Source: Limnohabitans sp. 2KL-1
GTDB lineage: Bacteria > Pseudomonadota > Gammaproteobacteria > Burkholderiales > Burkholderiaceae_C
Direction: 5' to 3'
NCBI RefSeq assembly: GCF_003063435.1
Contig: NZ_NESL01000009.1
Coordinates: 54,879-118,878 of the forward strand
Length of the DNA: 64,000 nucleotides
Shown: positions 50,253 to 60,014 of the stretch, piece after piece
How positions within the stretch are numbered: position 1 is the first letter of the stretch
How the letters are laid out: the number at the start of each line of letters is the position of its first letter
The notes under the pieces: generated by a model
Seen by the model: the letters and a program-made list of their open reading frames with translations, nothing else
What the model was told of the DNA's origin: nothing
Database searches by the model: none
Made by a program: the position numbers and the translations under genes

Positions 50253-51482
50253 ATGACACCAAGTCAATCGAACCCATGCACTGCAGCCTGGGTACGGACC
50301 GCCTGCATCAGTGCGGTTTTGGCCGTCTCTTGGCTCGCACCCACCGCCTGGGCGCAAAGCACCGATTTGTCGGCCTGCATGGCCGAGTTGCGCCCGGCAG
50401 CACGCAGCGGCAAAGTGAGCGACGCCACCTGGTCGCGCCACACGGCGGGGCTGCAGGCCGACTTCAGCGTCATTGAAAAGCTGAACTTCCAGCCCGAATT
50501 TCGCACCGCCATTTGGGACTACATGTCGGCCCTGGTGGACGAAGAGCGTGTGGCCGATGGCAAGGCCCGCCTGACTGAACACCGCCAGGCGCTCGAACGC
50601 GCCGAGCAACGCTTTGGCGTGGACGCGGCCACGGTGGTCGCGGTTTGGGGTGTGGAGAGCAATTTCGGCCAGACCTTTGGCAAATACCCGCTGGTGCAGG
50701 CGCTGGGCACACTGGCGTGTCACGGGCGGCGGCAAAGCTATTTCCGGGGCGAGTTTTTCTCGGCGCTGCGTATTTTGCAGGCCGGCCACATCGCGCCCGA
50801 GCGTTTGGTGGGTTCGTGGGCGGGGGCCTTTGGCCACACCCAGTTCATGCCCAGCACCTTCGAGCGCTTGGCGGTGGATTTTGACGGCGACGGCCGCGCC
50901 GACCTGATGGACAGCAGCGTGGACGCGCTGGGTTCGACCGCGAACTTTTTGGCCCGCGCGGGTTGGCAAAGTGGCTTGCCATGGGGCATTGAAGTCAAGC
51001 TGCCTGCAGGCATCTCTTTGGCAGGCGAGGGCCGACGCAGCAAACGCCTGGTGGCCGATTGGGCGGCGCGGGGCGTGCGCCGGGTGGACGGCTCGGCCTT
51101 GCCTGCCAGCCTGGGCCAAGTGGGTTTGCTGGCGCTGGCGGGGGCCAATGGCCCAGCGTTTTTGGTCACGCGCAATTTTGATGCGCTTTACAGCTACAAC
51201 GCGGCCGAAAGCTATGGCCTGGCCATTGCCCACCTGAGCGACCGTTTGCGCGGCGGCGGCCCCTTCGCTACGCCCTGGCCGACCGATGACGCCGGCCTGT
51301 CCCGCGCCGAGCGGCGCGAGTTGCAAGGCCTGCTGGTGATGCGCGGCCACGACATCGGTCCCGTGGATGGCATGTTGGGCGATAAATCGCGCGAGGCGAT
51401 CCGCGCCGAACAGCAGCGTTTGGGCATGGAGGCCAATGGCCGAGGCGGACAGAAAGTCCTCAAGGCTTTGCGCGGGGGGTGA
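50253..51482 (+). CDS. mltB: Lytic murein transglycosylase (MltB-like)
   Basis: A 409-residue periplasmic enzyme that cleaves peptidoglycan glycan strands to form anhydromuramyl ends. A Sec signal peptide is seen (TACISAVLAVSWLAPTAWA, cleavage before QSTDL). The SLT_2/MltB catalytic domain spans about residues 45-325, with the catalytic glutamate E135 in VVAVWGVESNFG, then FGKYPLVQALGTLAC and WAGAFGHTQFMPSTF. A C-terminal peptidoglycan-binding domain (about 335-405) contains RRELQGLLVMRGHDIGPVDG. The cleavage region contains no lipobox cysteine, so it is probably soluble, unlike E. coli MltB. An AGGGAC site precedes the ATG. Confidence 0.9.
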   Translation: MTPSQSNPCTAAWVRTACISAVLAVSWLAPTAWAQSTDLSACMAELRPAARSGKVSDATWSRHTAGLQADFSVIEKLNFQPEFRTAIWDYMSALVDEERVADGKARLTEHRQALERAEQRFGVDAATVVAVWGVESNFGQTFGKYPLVQALGTLACHGRRQSYFRGEFFSALRILQAGHIAPERLVGSWAGAFGHTQFMPSTFERLAVDFDGDGRADLMDSSVDALGSTANFLARAGWQSGLPWGIEVKLPAGISLAGEGRRSKRLVADWAARGVRRVDGSALPASLGQVGLLALAGANGPAFLVTRNFDALYSYNAAESYGLAIAHLSDRLRGGGPFATPWPTDDAGLSRAERRELQGLLVMRGHDIGPVDGMLGDKSREAIRAEQQRLGMEANGRGGQKVLKALRGG

Positions 51483-51579
51483 GCGCCCGCCGTGTGCTGG
51501 CCGATTTTGCGTTGCACGCCCGGTTGGCCACGCTCTGTCTTTGCGGACGTAACTTGGCAGCCCGGCACTGCGCCGGACT

Positions 51580-53847
51580 TCACGCCACCAATGGCAATGT
51601 CCTTGACCGCTTGCCGGTCAAAGCAAACAGCGCATTGCCCACCGCCGGGGCCAGCGGCGGCACCGCCGGTTCGCCCACGCCTGCGGGGTGGCGGGTGCTG
51701 GGCACGATGTGGGTTTCCACCAGCGGGGCCTGGCTGAGCGTGACCATGGGGTAGCTCGGGAAGTTGCTTTGCTGCACCACGCCCGCCACGATGTCGATCT
51801 TGCCGAAGAGGGCGGCGCTCAGGCCATACAGCACGCTGCTTTCGACTTGCTGGGCCACGGTGTCTGGGTTGACCACGGTGCCGCAGTCGATGGCGCAGAC
51901 CACGCGGTGCACGCGAATTTGTCCCTGGTCCAGCGACACCTCGGCCACTTGCGCCGTGATGGAGCCAAACGATTCGTGCAGCGCAATGCCTCGGGCATGA
52001 CCGTCAGGCAGTGGCTTGCCCCAGCCTGCTTTTTGGGCGGCCAGTTTCAGCACGGCCGCATAGCGCGGGGCGTCTTTCAGCCAGTTCAAGCGGAAAGTCA
52101 GTGGGTCTTGCTTGGAGGCCACGGCCAGTTCGTCGATGAAACTTTCCGAGAAGAAGGCATTGTGTGAATGGCCGACCGAGCGCCAAAAGCCCACAGGCAC
52201 GCCCGATTGGGTAGCCACATGGCTCATGTGCTGGCTGGCAAAGCCGTAGGGCAGGTCGAACAGGCCTTCGGCTGTGGTCTTGTCGGGCATGTCGATGGGG
52301 CCGGACAGGTGGGGCGCTGCACGCGCCATCCAGCGCGGCGTGATGGCGTCGCCCGCCGACTTGATGCGCAGGCTGGTGACTTCGCCTTTGTCGTCCAGTG
52401 AGGCCTGGAACTTGGCCAGGTGCATGGGGCGGTAAAAGTCGTGCCCCATGTCTTCTTCACGCGACCAGCTCAGCTGCACCGGTGCGCCATTGCAGGCCAT
52501 CGCCACTTGCACTGACTGACCCACAAAGTCGACTTCGAGCCTGCGGCCAAAACCGCCGCCCAGGAGCGTCACATGCACGGTGACTTGGCTTTCTTTCACG
52601 CCCGTAACCTTGGCTGCCATGGCGCGTGCCATTTGGGGCACTTGTGTGGGCACCCAAATTTCGACTTGGCCGTCTTTGACTTGTGCGGTGCAGTTCATCG
52701 GCTCCATCGTGGCGTGGGCCAGATAAGGCGCTTGGTACAACGCGTCGATGCGGGTGGCGGCTGACTTTTCGGCTTGGCTGGGCACGCCTTGTTCGTGGAA
52801 GGTGAAGCCGCTTTCGGTGTTCAAGGCTTTGAGCAGGTCGGCCTGGATGCGGGTGGTGTCTGCTGCTGTGGTGCCGGGCGCTGCCCACTGCACCTGAATC
52901 GCTTGAGCACCTTGGCGGGCATGCCAGGTGCTTTTGCCCACCACGGCCAAGCCACCCGTGCCGCCGCCCCAGGCGTCGATCTGCACGACTTTTTCCACAC
53001 CGGCGATGGCCAAAGCGGCTTTCGTGTTCATGGACGAGGCCGTGCCGCCCAGCACAGGGCTCATGCGCACGGCGGCAAACAGCATGCCGGGCAGGCGCAC
53101 ATCCAGCCCAAACTGGGCTTGGCCCGTGACCTTGCTCGGGATGTCGGTGCGTGCAGTAGGCTGGCCGATCAGCTTCCAGTCTTGGCGGGCTTTGGTGCTG
53201 ATGCCTTGGGGCGTGGCGCCTGCAGCAGCTGCGGCCATCTCGCCGAAATGTGCGGTCTTGCCCGAAGCGTGCTTCATCAGGCCATTGGCGATGGTGATGT
53301 CGCTGGCAGGCACTTGCCATGCGGTGGCCGCTGCCTGCACCAGGCTGGCCCGCGCCGTGGCTGCGGCCATGCGCAGGGGGTCCCACAGGTCGGCGATGGT
53401 GGACGAGCCGCCGGTGGCGTTGATGCCCAGCTCGCGGGCCAATTTGCCCACGATCCATTCGGCCATCTTGATCTTGGTGGGTTTGTGCTCGCCTTCGCTG
53501 TCCAGCGGGTGAAAGGGCAAGCTGGCCACCAGCATGGCGACGTTGCCGTAAATGCTGTCGGCCCCGGCTTGCTCCAAGCGCACGCGGCCCAGCGGCACAT
53601 CGAGTTCTTCGGCCACCAGCATGGCCAGCGCGGTGTGCACGCCCTGGCCCATCTCGCTGCGGGGCATGGCCAGGATGACGGTGCCATCCTTGGCGATCTT
53701 GATCCAGCCGTTCAGGGCCACATCGCCTTCGGTTTTGAGCATCAGCTCGGGCGAGCCCATGCGCGAACGGGCAGGCATCACGCCCCAGCCAACGACCAGT
53801 GCGCCAGTCGCGCCCAGGGCGCTCAAGATCCAGGTACGGCGTTTCAT
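51580..53847 (-). CDS. Molybdopterin-binding subunit of a xanthine dehydrogenase-family oxidoreductase (IorB-like)
   Basis: The 755-residue large subunit of a two-component molybdenum hydroxylase related to isoquinoline 1-oxidoreductase and periplasmic aldehyde oxidases. The N-terminus MKRRTWILSALGATGALVVG carries a twin-Arg export signal. The body shows molybdopterin motifs: MPRSEMGQGVHTALAMLVAE, LLGGGFGRRLEVDFVGQSV near the middle and GVGEPAVPPLAPAVGNAL at the C-terminus, where the Glu of VGEP is the expected active-site residue. Its start overlaps the stop of the iron-sulfur subunit gene by four bases (ATGA), so the two are coupled. The substrate is unknown, and no cytochrome subunit or XdhC-type maturation gene is adjacent. 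Confidence 0.88.
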   Translation of the reverse strand: MKRRTWILSALGATGALVVGWGVMPARSRMGSPELMLKTEGDVALNGWIKIAKDGTVILAMPRSEMGQGVHTALAMLVAEELDVPLGRVRLEQAGADSIYGNVAMLVASLPFHPLDSEGEHKPTKIKMAEWIVGKLARELGINATGGSSTIADLWDPLRMAAATARASLVQAAATAWQVPASDITIANGLMKHASGKTAHFGEMAAAAAGATPQGISTKARQDWKLIGQPTARTDIPSKVTGQAQFGLDVRLPGMLFAAVRMSPVLGGTASSMNTKAALAIAGVEKVVQIDAWGGGTGGLAVVGKSTWHARQGAQAIQVQWAAPGTTAADTTRIQADLLKALNTESGFTFHEQGVPSQAEKSAATRIDALYQAPYLAHATMEPMNCTAQVKDGQVEIWVPTQVPQMARAMAAKVTGVKESQVTVHVTLLGGGFGRRLEVDFVGQSVQVAMACNGAPVQLSWSREEDMGHDFYRPMHLAKFQASLDDKGEVTSLRIKSAGDAITPRWMARAAPHLSGPIDMPDKTTAEGLFDLPYGFASQHMSHVATQSGVPVGFWRSVGHSHNAFFSESFIDELAVASKQDPLTFRLNWLKDAPRYAAVLKLAAQKAGWGKPLPDGHARGIALHESFGSITAQVAEVSLDQGQIRVHRVVCAIDCGTVVNPDTVAQQVESSVLYGLSAALFGKIDIVAGVVQQSNFPSYPMVTLSQAPLVETHIVPSTRHPAGVGEPAVPPLAPAVGNALFALTGKRSRTLPLVA

Positions 53848-54326
53848 GCGGCACCGCCTTTCTGGTCGGTCGGGGATTGCATGGTTTTTGCGGCGCGGTG
53901 AATGGCGGCGCGCACGCGTTGGTAAGTGCCGCAGCGGCACAGGTTGGTCATGGCGATGTCGATTTCGGCATCGCTCGGGTTGGGGTTCTTGTCCAGCAGG
54001 GCGGCGGCCGCCATCAGCATGCCGCTTTGGCAGTAGCCGCATTGCGGCACTTGCTCGGCGATCCAAGCCGCCTGCAAAGGGTGGGGCTTTTCCGGGGTGC
54101 CCAAGGATTCGATGGTCCGAATTTTCTGATTCGCCACCGCAGACACCGGCATCACGCAAGAGCGCACAGGCTGTCCATCCACATGCACGGTGCAGGCCCC
54201 GCAAGCGGCCACGCCACAGCCGAATTTGGTGCCCGTCAAGTTCAGTTCATCGCGCAGCACCCACAGCAAGGGCATGCTGGGGTCGGCGTTGGCGGTGCGG
54301 CTTTCGCCGTTGATGTTCAGTTGCAC
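53844..54326 (-). CDS. 2Fe-2S subunit of the molybdenum oxidoreductase (IorA-like)
   Basis: A 160-residue small subunit with two [2Fe-2S] clusters. The plant-ferredoxin-type cluster is bound by C37, C42, C45 and C57 (GCGVAACGAC, then SCVMP). The second, helical cluster is bound by C95 and C98 (QCGYCQSGM) and C129 and C131 (LCRCGTY). It passes electrons from the molybdenum site of the large subunit encoded immediately downstream. It lacks a signal peptide, so it would be co-exported with the Tat-signal-bearing large subunit (inference). A start at 54326 gives the standard family N-terminus. Confidence 0.93.
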   Translation of the reverse strand: MQLNINGESRTANADPSMPLLWVLRDELNLTGTKFGCGVAACGACTVHVDGQPVRSCVMPVSAVANQKIRTIESLGTPEKPHPLQAAWIAEQVPQCGYCQSGMLMAAAALLDKNPNPSDAEIDIAMTNLCRCGTYQRVRAAIHRAAKTMQSPTDQKGGAA

Positions 54327-54412
54327 GGTGGTTTCCCGGGAGTGTTGCTGGTGCGCGATGTTAACGGTCTGGGGGCTGTGTACGGCGGGTAGGAGAAATT
54401 TGAACCTGTAGG

Positions 54413-54433
54413 AGCCAATGCCTGGGGTTGGCT
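54413..54433. terminator. Hairpin between kynA and the oxidoreductase genes
   Basis: AGCCAA (54413-54418) pairs with TTGGCT (54428-54433). There is no T run on either side; it could be a weak terminator or a processing hairpin downstream of kynA. Nothing else stands out in the 158-base gap. Confidence 0.3.
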
Positions 54434-54484
54434 TCTGTCAATTCGTCATTTCTTGGGGGCGGCAGCTTCGCAGCGCTTTGGCGT

Positions 54485-55372
54485 TCAAAGCTGCGTGCGC
54501 AGCGTCCAGATTTCGGGGAACAGCACCACATCGAGCATCTTGCGCAGGTAGCTCACACCGCCGGTGCCCCCGGTGCCGCGCTTGAAGCCGATCACGCGCT
54601 CCACCGTGGTCACATGGCGGAAGCGCCACAAGCGAAAAGCGTCTTCCAAGTCGGTGAGTTCTTCGCCCAGTTGGTACAGGTCCCAGTGCTGCTGGGGGGC
54701 GCGGTAGACTTCAAGCCAGGCGTTTTCAACCGCAACGCTTGCCGGGTAGGGCTGACGCCAGTCGCGTTGCGTGTGGCTGTCGGGTACGGCCAAGCCACGT
54801 CGCTTTAAAAGGCGCAGGCATTCGTCGTACAGCGATGGCGCTTCGTAAGCGGCCTGCACGATGGCCGACAGGTCGGGCCGGTGGGCGTGGGGTTGCAGCA
54901 TGGCGGCGTTTTTGTTGCCCATCGAAAATTCGATGCAGCGGTACTGCCAACTTTGAAAACCGCTCGACTGCGCCAGGTAGGGGCGGATCGCGCTGTACTC
55001 GGGCGGTGTCATGGTGGCCAGCACATCCCATGCGTGAACGAGTTGCTCCATGATCTTGCTGACGCGGGCCAGTTTTTTGAAGGCATCGGGCAGTTCGTCG
55101 GCCGCGATGTTGTGGATGGCCGCTTGCAGCTCGTGCAGCATCAGCTTCATCCACAACTCGCTGGTCTGGTGCTGCACGATGAACAGCATCTCGTTGTGGT
55201 CGGGCGAGAGCGGTTTTTGGGCGTTCAGGATGGCGTCGAGCTGCAGGTAGTCGCCATAACTCATGCGGCCGTCAAAGTCGAGCTGGGCTTTTTCTTCTTG
55301 CACGATGCGTTCGCCTTGCGCTGTGCTGGCGCTGGCCGTGTGGGCGGTGGATGAGAAAGGGCAAGAACTCAT
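54485..55372 (-). CDS. kynA: Tryptophan 2,3-dioxygenase
   Basis: A 295-residue heme enzyme that opens the indole ring of L-tryptophan to N-formylkynurenine, the first step of the kynurenine pathway. Family motifs are present: [14 protein letters not shown] (40-53), [14 protein letters not shown] with the substrate-site H68, and [19 protein letters not shown], where H253 is the expected proximal heme ligand; the GTGGTGG loop follows. It is the last gene of the operon kynB-kynU-kynA, ten bases after kynU, so the gene order does not follow the reaction order. Confidence 0.96.
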   Translation of the reverse strand: MSSCPFSSTAHTASASTAQGERIVQEEKAQLDFDGRMSYGDYLQLDAILNAQKPLSPDHNEMLFIVQHQTSELWMKLMLHELQAAIHNIAADELPDAFKKLARVSKIMEQLVHAWDVLATMTPPEYSAIRPYLAQSSGFQSWQYRCIEFSMGNKNAAMLQPHAHRPDLSAIVQAAYEAPSLYDECLRLLKRRGLAVPDSHTQRDWRQPYPASVAVENAWLEVYRAPQQHWDLYQLGEELTDLEDAFRLWRFRHVTTVERVIGFKRGTGGTGGVSYLRKMLDVVLFPEIWTLRTQL

Positions 55373-55382
55373 GACAGGTCTC

Positions 55383-56669
55383 TCAAGTCACGGCGTTCTT
55401 TTGCGCAAAGCGGGCGTCTTGCCATTCGCCGCTTTCCATGACTTGGCACAGGTGTTCAGCGGCCTGCCACACGTCGGCATAGCCCACATAAAGCGGCGTG
55501 AAGCCAAAGCGCAGGATGTCGGCGTGCTGGCCGCCATCGCCTGCACGGAAATCGCCAATCACGCCGCGTGCGATCAAGGCTTGCACGATGGCGTAAGCGC
55601 CTTCTGTACGCGTCAGGCTCACTTGCGAGCCGCGCAGGGCTTCTTGTGCGGGCGTGGCGATGCCAAAGTCGTGGCCGTGCAGGCGCGTGCGCACCAGCTG
55701 CATGAACAGGCCAGTGAGGGCCAGGGATTTTTGGCGCAGCGCGCTCATGCCGCCCAGTGCTTCAGCGGCCAAAAAGGCGTCAAGCCCGCAGTCGAGCGCC
55801 GTGAGGCTCAAGATGGGTTGCGTGCCGCATTGGTAGCGCGTGATGCCCTTGGCAGGCTGGTAGTCGGGGGTGAATGCAAAGGGCGCGGCATGGCCCCACC
55901 AACCGGCCAACGGTTGCCAAAATCGGTCGGTGTGTTGTGGGTGCACCCATACAAATGCCGGTGCGCCAGGGCCACCGTTGAGGTACTTGTAGCCGCAGCC
56001 CACCGCAAAGTCGGCGCCCGAGCCGTTCAGGTCGACCGGCACAGCACCCGCGCTGTGCGCCAGGTCCCACACGGTCAAAATGCCTTGCGCATGGGCTTGT
56101 GCCGTCACCGCTTGCATGTCGTGCATGGCCCCGGTGCGGTAGTTGACGTGCGTGAGCATCAGCACCGCCACGTCGGCCTGCAGCGCGGCGGCAATGTCTT
56201 GTGCTTCTACCAATTGCAAGGTGAAGCCACGCTCTTGGCACAAGGCCTCTGCGATGTAAAGGTCGGTCGGGAAGTTGCTGCGTTCGCTGACGATTTTGGT
56301 TTTGTGCGGGTGGTCGGCTTTGGCGATGTGGAGGGCTGCGGCCAGCACTTTGAACAGGTTGATCGAGGTGCTGTCGGCGGCCACCACTTCACCGGCTTGC
56401 GCGCCGATGACGCGGGCGATCTTGTCACCCACGCGCTGGGGCAGGTTGAACCAGCCTGCGGTGTTCCAGCTTTTGATCAGGTCTTGCCCCCACTCGTGTG
56501 TGACCGCATGGGCCACGCGGGCAGGGGCGGTTTTGGGCAGCACACCCAGCGAGTTGCCGTCCAAATAAATCACGCCGGGTGGCAAATCGAATTGGTCGCG
56601 CAGGGCGCGCAGCGGGTCTTGTAGGTCCAACAGTTCGCAGTCTTGCAGGGTGGGGGTGAGGTTCATCAT
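55383..56669 (-). CDS. kynU: Kynureninase
   Basis: A PLP enzyme of 428 residues that converts L-kynurenine to anthranilate and alanine. The PLP lysine is K228 in [16 protein letters not shown]202 and H205 ([10 protein letters not shown]) contact the cofactor ring; and [13 protein letters not shown] near residue 34 is a family signature. Start: ATG 56669 or 56666 gives the normal family length. The frame extends to a TTG at 56696 overlapping the kynB stop codon, which would couple the genes but gives an unusual N-terminus. The gap to kynB is 23 bases with the ATG start. Confidence 0.95.
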   Translation of the reverse strand: MMNLTPTLQDCELLDLQDPLRALRDQFDLPPGVIYLDGNSLGVLPKTAPARVAHAVTHEWGQDLIKSWNTAGWFNLPQRVGDKIARVIGAQAGEVVAADSTSINLFKVLAAALHIAKADHPHKTKIVSERSNFPTDLYIAEALCQERGFTLQLVEAQDIAAALQADVAVLMLTHVNYRTGAMHDMQAVTAQAHAQGILTVWDLAHSAGAVPVDLNGSGADFAVGCGYKYLNGGPGAPAFVWVHPQHTDRFWQPLAGWWGHAAPFAFTPDYQPAKGITRYQCGTQPILSLTALDCGLDAFLAAEALGGMSALRQKSLALTGLFMQLVRTRLHGHDFGIATPAQEALRGSQVSLTRTEGAYAIVQALIARGVIGDFRAGDGGQHADILRFGFTPLYVGYADVWQAAEHLCQVMESGEWQDARFAQKNAVT

Positions 56670-56692
56670 GGAGGTGGCTTTCAGATCGTTGT

Positions 56693-57319
56693 TCAAAGTT
56701 CGCGCAAGATCGCCCGCACAGGGCTGGCGTCGGCGGTCATGAGTTTGAGGGGCAGGGCGATCAGTTCGTAATCGCCTTCGGGCACCTCATCGAGCAGCAG
56801 GTTTTCCAGCACGCGCAAGCCGCGTTGGCGGATCATCTGGTGGCTGGGCAGCTGCTTGCTGTCGGCTGGGTCGATGCTGGCGCTGTCGGTGCCGATCAGC
56901 TGCACGCCCAAGTCGGCCAGGTGTTGCACAGTGGCTGGATGAAAGGCGGTGAGCTGGGTGTCGAAGTGTTGGTGCGGAAACTGGCGGTAGGTGCGCACCA
57001 ACACCCGTGCAGGCACCTCGTTCAGAGCGTGCTGCAAATGCCCAACAGTGATCAAGGGGCCAGAGTCCAGCGCGTGGATGACGCGGCAGCGGCCCAGAAA
57101 GGGCAGCAGGTCCAAAGCGCCCACCGCCGCGCCTTGCGGGTCGTAATGCAGCGGGGCATCGGCATGCGCGCCCACATGGGGCGACAGGGTGATGGCGCTC
57201 ACGTTCACGGGGCAGTCGTCAGACAGCGTGGCGGCCCATTGCTGGGTGTAGGGCGTGTCGCCCGGAAAGACCGGGCTTTTCGCATCGACGGGCGGAGAAA
57301 TGTCCCAAAGTTTTTTCAT
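56693..57319 (-). CDS. kynB: Kynurenine formamidase (arylformamidase)
   Basis: A 208-residue cyclase-family metal hydrolase that converts N-formylkynurenine to kynurenine. The metal-binding signature HxGxHxDAPxH is visible as SPHVGAHADAPLHYDP near residues 47-62; the Thr usual in HxGTH is Ala here. FPGDTP near residue 19 and IGTDSASIDP near residue 140 also fit. The ATG at 57319 gives the normal length; the frame extends upstream to 57571 but that part overlaps another gene and is not KynB-like. It is the first gene of the kyn operon. No AsnC/Lrp-type KynR gene is seen next to it in this window. Confidence 0.94.
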   Translation of the reverse strand: MKKLWDISPPVDAKSPVFPGDTPYTQQWAATLSDDCPVNVSAITLSPHVGAHADAPLHYDPQGAAVGALDLLPFLGRCRVIHALDSGPLITVGHLQHALNEVPARVLVRTYRQFPHQHFDTQLTAFHPATVQHLADLGVQLIGTDSASIDPADSKQLPSHQMIRQRGLRVLENLLLDEVPEGDYELIALPLKLMTADASPVRAILREL

Positions 57320-57387
57320 GGTGTGCGAAGGTAGCACTTGAGAAAAAACCGTGGTGTCGGTTATTTCCAACACCCGCCAAAAAGACT

Positions 57388-57696
57388 TCAGCCGTTCAGT
57401 GCAGGCAGGCCTTGTCGGCGGCGTGCTTGCTCGCAGGCGGGGCTGCCTTCCTCGAATTCCCGGCAGGGCGAGGGACGCCATTCGTAGATGCCGCAAATGG
57501 CTTTTTCGCCCGTTTTGCCATACAGCGCAGCACAGCGCGGTGGGCTGTGGTCGGTGCCGCGCATGCGGCAAGTGTGTTCAGTGATGGGCGAGGCCAACCC
57601 GGCCGGCACATCGCCGCCGCCTTCTTCGTATTCGTAGACGGAAAAGTCCACCCGAAAGCTCACGCAGCAAGCGCCGCAAGTGGTGCAGTTGGACAT
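57388..57696 (-). CDS. YkgJ-family cysteine-cluster protein
   Basis: A 102-residue protein with the conserved cysteine pattern of the YkgJ/UPF0153 zinc- or iron-binding family: CTTCGACC at the N-terminus, HTCRMRG near residue 42, PRCAALYG near residue 54, AICGIYEWRPSPCREF near residues 67-82 and SPACEQARRR. The function is unknown. It lies between argF and the kyn operon and probably has its own promoter. Confidence 0.85.
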   Translation of the reverse strand: MSNCTTCGACCVSFRVDFSVYEYEEGGGDVPAGLASPITEHTCRMRGTDHSPPRCAALYGKTGEKAICGIYEWRPSPCREFEEGSPACEQARRRQGLPALNG

Positions 57697-57712
57697 GGCA
57701 TGAAGAGCGGAT

Positions 57713-57730
57713 GGACTCCGGAGCGAGTCC
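57713..57730. repeat. Short palindromic element between argF and the YkgJ gene
   Basis: GGACTC-CGGAGC-GAGTCC is an 18-base inverted repeat in the 45-base gap between the two same-strand genes, followed by GGGGTGACAA. It may be a small REP-like element or a weak terminator for argF. Whether it recurs elsewhere in the genome cannot be seen here. Confidence 0.3.
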
Positions 57731-57741
57731 GGGGTGACAAA

Positions 57742-58710
57742 TCAGGCTTGGACGCGGCCGAGCAGCAAAAACTCCATGAGCGCCTTTTGCACATGCATGC
57801 GGTTTTCGGCTTCGTCCCAGACGACCGATTGCGGGCCATCAATGACTTCGGCGCTGACTTCTTCACCTCGGTGGGCGGGCAGGCAGTGCATGAACAGGGC
57901 GTCCGGTTTGGCGACTTGCATCATGGCTTCGTCCACGCACCAGTCGGCAAAGGCTTTCTTGCGCGCTTCGTTTTCGGCCTCGTAGCCCATGCTGGTCCAC
58001 ACGTCGGTGGTGACCAGGTCGGCACCCCGGCAGGCGTCTTGTGGGTTTTGGAAGATTTTGTAGCAGTCGGCGCTGCGCAAACCGGCCACGGCCTGGTCCA
58101 CTTCGTAGCCGCTGGGCGTGCTCAGGTGCACCGTGAAGTCCAGCAACTCGGCCGCCTGCAACCAGGTGTTGGCCATGTTGTTGCCATCACCAACCCAAGC
58201 CACCACTTTGCCTTTGAGGTAAGACGGGTCAGGCTTGCCCTGGGCGTCTAGGCCCCGGTGCTCCAGCAGGGTGAACAGGTCGGCCAGGATCTGGCAGGGG
58301 TGAAATTCATTCGTCAGGCCGTTGATGACGGGCACGCGCGAGTGAGAGGCAAAGCGCTCAATCTTGTCCTGCCCGAAGGTGCGGATCATGACAATGTCGG
58401 TCATGCGGCTGATGACGCGGGCGCTGTCTTCGATGGGTTCAGACCGACCCAGCTGGCTGTCGCCCGTGGTCAGGTGCACCACCGAGCCGCCCAGCTGGTA
58501 CATGCCCGCTTCAAAGCTCACACGCGTGCGAGTGCTGGCTTTTTCAAAGATCATGGCCAGCGTGCGGTCGGCCAGTGGGTGGTACTTTTCGTAGGCCTTG
58601 AACTTGCGTTTGATCTCGGCAGCGCGTGTCAGCACATGCGCGTATTCGTCGGCGCTCAGGTCGGTGAATTGCAGGTAATGCCGCACGGGCGCTGGGGCGG
58701 GTGTGCTCAT
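57742..58710 (-). CDS. argF: Ornithine carbamoyltransferase
   Basis: A 322-residue enzyme that makes citrulline from ornithine and carbamoyl phosphate in arginine synthesis. The carbamoyl-phosphate loop STRTR is at residues 59-63 (KASTRTRVSFEAG), HPCQ at 137-140 (NEFHPCQILADL), and the ornithine-site motif HCLPAHRGEE near residue 275. SMG (TSMGYE, near 235) is also present. It overlaps argD by four bases (58707-58710) and is the second gene of an argD-argF operon. Length and motifs are those of the anabolic enzyme. Confidence 0.96.
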   Translation of the reverse strand: MSTPAPAPVRHYLQFTDLSADEYAHVLTRAAEIKRKFKAYEKYHPLADRTLAMIFEKASTRTRVSFEAGMYQLGGSVVHLTTGDSQLGRSEPIEDSARVISRMTDIVMIRTFGQDKIERFASHSRVPVINGLTNEFHPCQILADLFTLLEHRGLDAQGKPDPSYLKGKVVAWVGDGNNMANTWLQAAELLDFTVHLSTPSGYEVDQAVAGLRSADCYKIFQNPQDACRGADLVTTDVWTSMGYEAENEARKKAFADWCVDEAMMQVAKPDALFMHCLPAHRGEEVSAEVIDGPQSVVWDEAENRMHVQKALMEFLLLGRVQA

Positions 58711-59909
58711 GGTTTTTCTGCCAAAAAGGTCTTGATCAAAGGCACCAAAATGGCCACGACTTCGTCGGCTTCGGCCTCGGTCATGATCAGTGGAGGTACC
58801 AGGCGGATCACGCTGTCGGCGGTCACGCTCAGCAGCAGCCCGGCTTCGGCAGCGCGGCTCCAGATGGCGCCGCAGGGGCGGTCGAGTTCCACACCTAACA
58901 TCAGGCCCTGGCCACGGATTTCCTTAACGCCTTGAACGCCTGCCAATGCCTTTTCAAGGGCACCGCGCAAATGGTCGCCAACCCGCGCCGCGTTAGCCAT
59001 CAGGCCGTCTTTTTCCATGATGCGGATGGTTTCGACCCCGGCGCGCATGGCCAACGGGTTGCCGCCAAAGGTGGTGCCGTGGTTGCCGGGCTGAAAGATG
59101 TTGGCGGCCTTGGGGCCAGCCACCACCGCGCCGATCGGCACGCCCGAGCCCAGGCCCTTGGCCAGCGGCATCACATCAGGCACGATGCCTGCCCACTGGT
59201 GGGCAAACCACTTGCCGGTGCGACCCATGCCGCACTGCACTTCGTCGATCATCATGAGCCAGTCGTTCTGGTCACACAGGGCGCGCACTTGTTTCAGGTA
59301 TTCAATGCGCATCGGGTTGACGCCGCCTTCGCCCTGGATGGTTTCCATGAACACGGCCACCACATTGGGGTTGCCTTGTGTGGCTTTTTTCAGGGCTTCG
59401 ATGTCGTTGACCGGCACGCGCACAAAGCCTTCAAGCATGGGGCCAAAGCCGGTTTTGAGCTTTTCATTCGCTGTGGCGCTCAGGGTGGCAATGCTGCGGC
59501 CATGGAAGGCTTTTTCATAAACCACGATTTCGGGCTTGTCGATGCCCTTGTCGTGACCAAATTTGCGGGCCAGTTTGATGGCGGCTTCGTTGGCTTCGAG
59601 GCCTGTGCAGCAGAAAAACACATTGGTCATGCCCGACAACTCAACCAACTTGGCCGCCAGCACCTCGGCATTGGGCACATGGAAATAGTTGCAGCTGTGG
59701 ATCATCTTGCCCAGCTGGTCTTGCAGCGCGGGCACCAGCTCGGGGTGGTTGTGACCCAAGGTGTTCACCGCAATGCCGGCCAGCGCGTCCAGATAGGACT
59801 TGCCATTGACGTCCCAGACTCGGCAACCCTGTCCATGGCTGAGTGCGATCGGCAGTCGGCCATAGGTGTTCATGGTGTGCGGTGAGGCGGCTTCAATGAA
59901 AGCGGACAT
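58707..59909 (-). CDS. argD: Acetylornithine aminotransferase
   Basis: A 400-residue class III PLP aminotransferase for N-acetylornithine/glutamate semialdehyde exchange in arginine synthesis. The PLP lysine is K251 (MPLAKGLGSGVPIGA), the cofactor aspartate lies in MMIDEVQCGMGRTG (D222), and the phosphate-binding part in FFCCTGLEANEAAIK near residue 100. The ATG at 59909 follows a good AGGAG site; the upstream frame to 60077 is not family-like. It is the first gene of the operon with argF. Family members may also act in succinylornithine or GABA metabolism, but the argF neighbour supports arginine synthesis. Confidence 0.93.
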   Translation of the reverse strand: MSAFIEAASPHTMNTYGRLPIALSHGQGCRVWDVNGKSYLDALAGIAVNTLGHNHPELVPALQDQLGKMIHSCNYFHVPNAEVLAAKLVELSGMTNVFFCCTGLEANEAAIKLARKFGHDKGIDKPEIVVYEKAFHGRSIATLSATANEKLKTGFGPMLEGFVRVPVNDIEALKKATQGNPNVVAVFMETIQGEGGVNPMRIEYLKQVRALCDQNDWLMMIDEVQCGMGRTGKWFAHQWAGIVPDVMPLAKGLGSGVPIGAVVAGPKAANIFQPGNHGTTFGGNPLAMRAGVETIRIMEKDGLMANAARVGDHLRGALEKALAGVQGVKEIRGQGLMLGVELDRPCGAIWSRAAEAGLLLSVTADSVIRLVPPLIMTEAEADEVVAILVPLIKTFLAEKP

Positions 59910-60014
59910 GCGTGAACTCCTGAAATAAAAATCGGCCCAACGAAGAGGGCCGCTGAAATGAGATTCTAGAGGCAGTTTGATGACAACTTCGTGAGCGCTG
60001 TCATCGGTTTGAAG

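Noticed and set aside
53848..54204. N-terminal extension of the molybdopterin subunit frame
   Set aside because: It overlaps the iron-sulfur subunit gene in another frame; the Tat-signal start at 53847 is the proper one.
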